In this document: piece by piece, positions 60,541-64,000 of the stretch | Numbering within the stretch: position 1 is the first letter of the stretch | Layout: each line of letters starts with the position of its first letter | Origin: Physcomitrium patens | Taxonomy: Eukaryota; Streptophyta; Bryopsida; Funariales; Funariaceae | Length of the DNA: 64,000 bases | Assembly: GCF_000002425.4 (NCBI RefSeq) | Contig: NC_037254.1 | Coordinates: forward strand, 1,996,758-2,060,757 | Direction of reading: 5' to 3' | Position numbers and translations under genes: made by a program | The notes under the pieces: model-generated | What the model saw: the letters and a program-made list of their open reading frames with translations, nothing else | Told to the model about the DNA's origin: nothing | Database searches by the model: none

Positions 60541-61480
60541 AGATGAGGAACCCCACAATCAATACACCGCAAAACCATCCAATCACGCAACTCTTCGCCC
60601 CGCATTCATCCATCCATGGGCACGATTGCATCCAACACGGTTTGGATGTAAAGCTAGTGTCAGTTCCATTCACATATCCATCCATCCACACATTCATCCA
60701 TCCCTTGGTCTTCCCGGCCCCCTACGCAGAACCCCTTCGATCGCCACGCCGCTCCTCGACGAGCGAAGACTGTTGCGAAGGAAGGGCACGCTCGTCGCAG
60801 AATTGCTGGGAAGCCACGCCTCGGGAATCACGCCGGCCCCACCCACTCACTCACTCACCCACCCACATTACCATCGCCCAAAGCGGGCTCCGAAAGACGA
60901 TCAATCATGCACAATTGGGTACAAGAAGGACGGACTAGGGGGGGTAGTGGTCAGGGCCATCGCCGAAGCACCTGATTCATCACGCGAGGAGAAGTGCTTT
61001 ATGCCGCTGCTGCTGATGCCGCCAGCCTCGGCACATGATTCTGTCTGGCGACAACACCCCCTGCCGACACTCACCCATCTGGTCCAACAACCTCCGCATC
61101 CTCTCCCGTCCCACACCCACACCCTGGCGCACAATAATTCTTCTAATAGGTGGACCCCTACTGAACCGCAGAAATAATGCAAAGATGTCCGGGGGGGGGG
61201 GGGGGGTTATTGCTTTCTCCGCTTCGTCGGCGACTGATTTCGCGTGCCGTGGGGTTTTGCACTGCGGGGTTGCATCAGCTCAACTACCTGTTCTAGATCG
61301 ACGTACCGCTCCATCACCGCTGCCGCCGCCTCTGTTGCCGCTTGAGTAGTTCGTGAATGCGGCGTTTGGTCAATTGTTGCGATTTGGATGCAGGAGTTGT
61401 GGTCGAGGATTTCGTTTCCGCCCGATACTTCTCCTGGCGGCGCATCCCCGTTGGCCACTATAAACGAGCTAGTCTCTGGT
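60541..61480. other. GC-rich island with simple repeats, no recognised gene
   Basis: Contains CATC/CATT tetranucleotide clusters (60605-60710), CACT/CACC clusters (60838-60868), a 16-base G run (61191-61206) and long overlapping open frames on both strands (60626-61177 plus, 60901-61182 minus, 61207-61458 minus). The frames are repetitive or proline/histidine-biased and I recognise no family. A promoter or 5' UTR region of an unseen gene is possible. Confidence 0.4.
61191..61206 (+). repeat. Homopolymer of 16 G
   Basis: Sixteen consecutive G bases in a GC-rich island; able to form G-quadruplex-type structures and prone to sequencing error. Confidence 0.95.
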
Positions 61481-62560
61481 GATGGTTAGATCTCGGAGTT
61501 TCCTTTTGGCAGATTGAACATGCTGGTCGAAGTCACCACTATCGAGATTCCACCCCATGATCGGTTCTTTAATGATACTCAGTGGTCGAGAATTCTGGAG
61601 ATTGTGTTTGCTATGTCCCAAGTATTGCATATACGATAGCCGGCCCTGACTCCATCCAAAAGATCGAATCCTCCTCGTGAGGTGGATCAGGGAAGAACAG
61701 AATTACCCCAAGAGACCGACAGGAGCATCTTGTTTTTTCTCGCAAGCCTCAACTCGATCATGGCGATCATCTGCAGCTCCTTGTCTTACAATTTGGTTCT
61801 AAAAATCCTGCCCTGCAATTTCAGCTTCCCGTGCGAAAATCCATTACTTTCTCGTTTAAAATGAGGAAGTTTCTCGCACTAATTTTGGTAAGTAGAATCC
61901 TCAAAGATAATTGGTTACCATGCTGCTGTCAATGAGATGAAATACTGAACTAACAATGAGAATAGTGATAATAATAAGAGTCGCAGGACTTCTTTGTAGG
62001 ACACATTCACCGTCTTGATTGGTGTTGCTCTTACATCATTATGGACCTAGCGTGCTGGTTGCGGCAGATAGAGGCGGGAAGAATTCTTCTGTGGGTGCTG
62101 TGCTGGAAACGACGCATTACGTCATGTCTTTGGTGATCCTAGTGGACGGAAACGTGCTTTTCCTATTGAGGCTCTTGACATGTTGCTGACTGATTGCGAC
62201 GGTGTGACGAACGAGATCATTCGAATGCAAAGCTCTAAAATGTGCACAGCTCACGAGTGCGGTAATGTTAGGGGAATAGAACTTGTGCCAATAAAATCCT
62301 CGTATCGATACAAATTAGCCAATTTCATTCAAAGCTTGGTCGTGTAAATACATCACAGATGCATTCTGGTATGAAATTAATTGATTTGTTGTTGAAAAGC
62401 CGTGAAGCCTCGTTGATCGACCCTGATGAAGGTTCTCCGAGGGATGTTGACAGCAATAACTCGTCCCAAAGAACTGCAATACCTCAAATGACATGCACAT
62501 CTGCTTGTGATGTGGGAAACATTACTGCTAAAAGTATGTAGAAGTTTTTCTCGTCGTAAT
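61481..62560. other. Downstream flank of the deformylase gene
   Basis: No recognised gene. Small open frames at 61682-61864 and 62359-62541 (plus) show no family features. The last part is presumably the 3' UTR of the minus-strand deformylase gene. Confidence 0.5.
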
Positions 62561-64000
62561 CTAACCGAATACAATGGTCTTGTTCGTGCTATACCGTAAT
62601 ATTCGGTGCTCACAGTAATATTTGATTGCCTTAGCAAGGCACTGTTTCTCAAGATTCTCTGATCTTATAGCGAACGCATGGAGACTGTCCCGATGAGATA
62701 TTCGATCCACCTGTCACTCAAAGTTTTAGTCTCGACTATTTGCAAGGCCCCCAAACGTAGATTTTCTGCGAAAAAATGTAAACTGACAGCATATCTCATG
62801 ATTCTAGAAGGATAAACATCACAAAAGCGCAACAGGAGAAAAGAGCTTCAATAATACAGTATCTGAGTAGATAAAAGACGTGATGACATACCATTTGTTC
62901 GATGATGGGACCATCATCAAGCTCTTCAGTAACGAAATGGCTTGTGGCACCTATTAATTTCACCCCAGATTCATAAGCCTGCATTTGTTACGTCAATGTC
63001 CGATCCCACGATCAGCTGTTGGGGGATTCAAGAACAATAAACACTCATAAAAATTTCAACTCCGGCTCAACGAGAACAGTCTCTATCACCTAGGCTCACC
63101 ACTACGTTACTGTAACCTCAACAAACCCTCTTCTCAGTTAACCTATATCCAGGAAACGTTTAGTTGATAATAGAGAATTTCAAGACGATTTCTTCCCATA
63201 CATAACAAAAATTACAAAAGAATCAAAAATTAAAACATAACAACCAACCTGTCGGTAAGGGTTTGCTCCCTTAAACGAAGGCAAGAGTCCATGATGAATA
63301 TTGATAATATCCTTCTTATAACACCTGAGAAATTCTGGTGACAATACCTGTCCAAGAAAGCCATAAACAAATCAGCTACAAGCTGTAAAAGCAATTAAAG
63401 AAATGTAAGGATACTTCAATAAACGACCAGCGTTAATGCTCCAGTTTAAAAAAAGTTTTTTAATTACAGTTGCCCAAAGGTACAGCACTCGATGATTAAA
63501 ATTTAAGACGAGAAATCATATCTTCCAAAATCAAAATATGTCACTAACGTGTGAGGTCTTGGATGGGAGGAATCAAACCCTTTTGAAACACCATACGGAA
63601 CAAGGATCACAAAGCCAGTGTCTTTGACCATGGTTTACATTTCTGAAAGTGGTAAATGAAGAATGCACACAATAAGAGGAATCAGAGGTTGCTAACCAAC
63701 GTTACTAATCACCTATTTATAACCATATGCCTCGTGCATTGGCAGCAGGGTGCAAAGCCAAACCACGCTAGCATAGGCCTTGGACACCTAATTCTCCAAG
63801 TTGTGCAATAACGTGTTGCAAAAAACTAAAGACGGTGAAAAAGTACCTGCATGTAGCGAGCAAGTACCAAAAAATCCGTCCCTGAGATTAACTCAAGTAT
63901 CTCCTCTTCACGCTTATTTCCTTTGCTTGTGGGGAGATAATGATATGGTATTCCATGCCTCTCAAGGAATCGCGAGACGTGAGTGTTCAACCCACGGTTA
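62561..64000 (-). CDS. purU: Formyltetrahydrofolate deformylase, 3' part
   Basis: Hydrolyses 10-formyltetrahydrofolate to formate and tetrahydrofolate; in plants it is a mitochondrial enzyme linked to one-carbon balance and photorespiration. Minus-strand exons: 64000-63847 (partial), 63347-63249, 62978-62892, 62710-62561 with stop TAG; all junctions GT-AG and in phase, about 162 residues visible. Motifs: [40 protein letters not shown]; the formyltransferase-fold active site [17 protein letters not shown] (Asn and His); [20 protein letters not shown] with the catalytic Asp; end VDRISHRD...[11 protein letters not shown]. The N-terminal ACT-like region and any transit peptide lie outside the window. 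Neighbour genes show no functional link. Confidence 0.95.

Noticed and set aside
60626-61177. 183-residue plus-strand ORF
   Set aside because: Its His/Pro/Thr-rich content comes from CATC and CACT repeats, and a long minus frame overlaps it.
62796-62891. Hydrophobic tail of the minus ORF ending at 62796
   Set aside because: This is read-through into an intron after the deformylase exon; the donor gtatgt follows codon Met at 62892.
1-64000. CRISPR arrays, rRNA or tRNA genes
   Set aside because: No regularly spaced direct repeats of the CRISPR kind and no tRNA or rRNA consensus noticed; the context is eukaryotic.

Overview
This looks like nuclear DNA from a land plant. The genes are split by many short GT-AG introns, there is a plant-type kinesin-8, a plant-type formyltetrahydrofolate deformylase and a candidate PSY-like secreted peptide precursor. 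The interior is very AT-rich and packed with decayed LTR retrotransposons. A moss or another early-diverging plant would fit the peculiar Ty3/gypsy family at 36.5-41.9 kb and the strongly AT-shifted dead elements, but the lineage is inferred, not proven.

Layout. 1-6139 (+): the 3' four-fifths of a kinesin-8 gene, starting at the exon edge that splits the P-loop. 6140-10929: gene-poor flank with a perfect hairpin, C and G runs, an unrecognised small secreted-type ORF and an eroded A-rich minisatellite. 10930-51959: a 41-kb stack of retroelements. 51960-56900: an extremely AT-rich stretch ending in a decayed short-repeat array. 56900-62560: GC-richer host DNA with the two-exon PSY-like gene (58099-58989, +) and an unrecognised divergent ORF. 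62561-64000 (-): the 3' part of a formyltetrahydrofolate deformylase gene.

The retroelement block can be read as nested insertions because LTR ends and target-site duplications (TSDs) are still visible. Element K (Ty1/copia, +) has 152-153 bp LTRs at 10935 and 51802, flanked by CGATG/TGATG. Inside it lie minus-strand gypsy pieces (called E, G and H) and a plus-strand gypsy (F, 16097-22088). Element C (chromodomain gypsy, +, 24818-48325, TSD TCTCT) sits in G, separating G pol (23411-24812) from G gag (48331-49400). Element D (copia, -) sits in the 5' LTR of C. Element A (gypsy, -, 35088-46874, two 551-bp LTRs, TSD CCTTT) sits in the integrase of C. Element B (a different gypsy lineage, +, 36494-41912, TSD CCGG/CCGA) sits in the integrase of A. 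The longest chain is therefore K > G > C > A > B. All are coding-dead; most stop codons look like C-to-T changes on either strand.

Points most worth following: a separate ~142-codon ORF after the chromodomain in three copies of the A/C/F gypsy family; a perfect hairpin just downstream of the TATA box in the LTRs of that family; the PSY-like precursor; and a possible in-frame 49-codon cassette exon in the neck-linker position of the kinesin.
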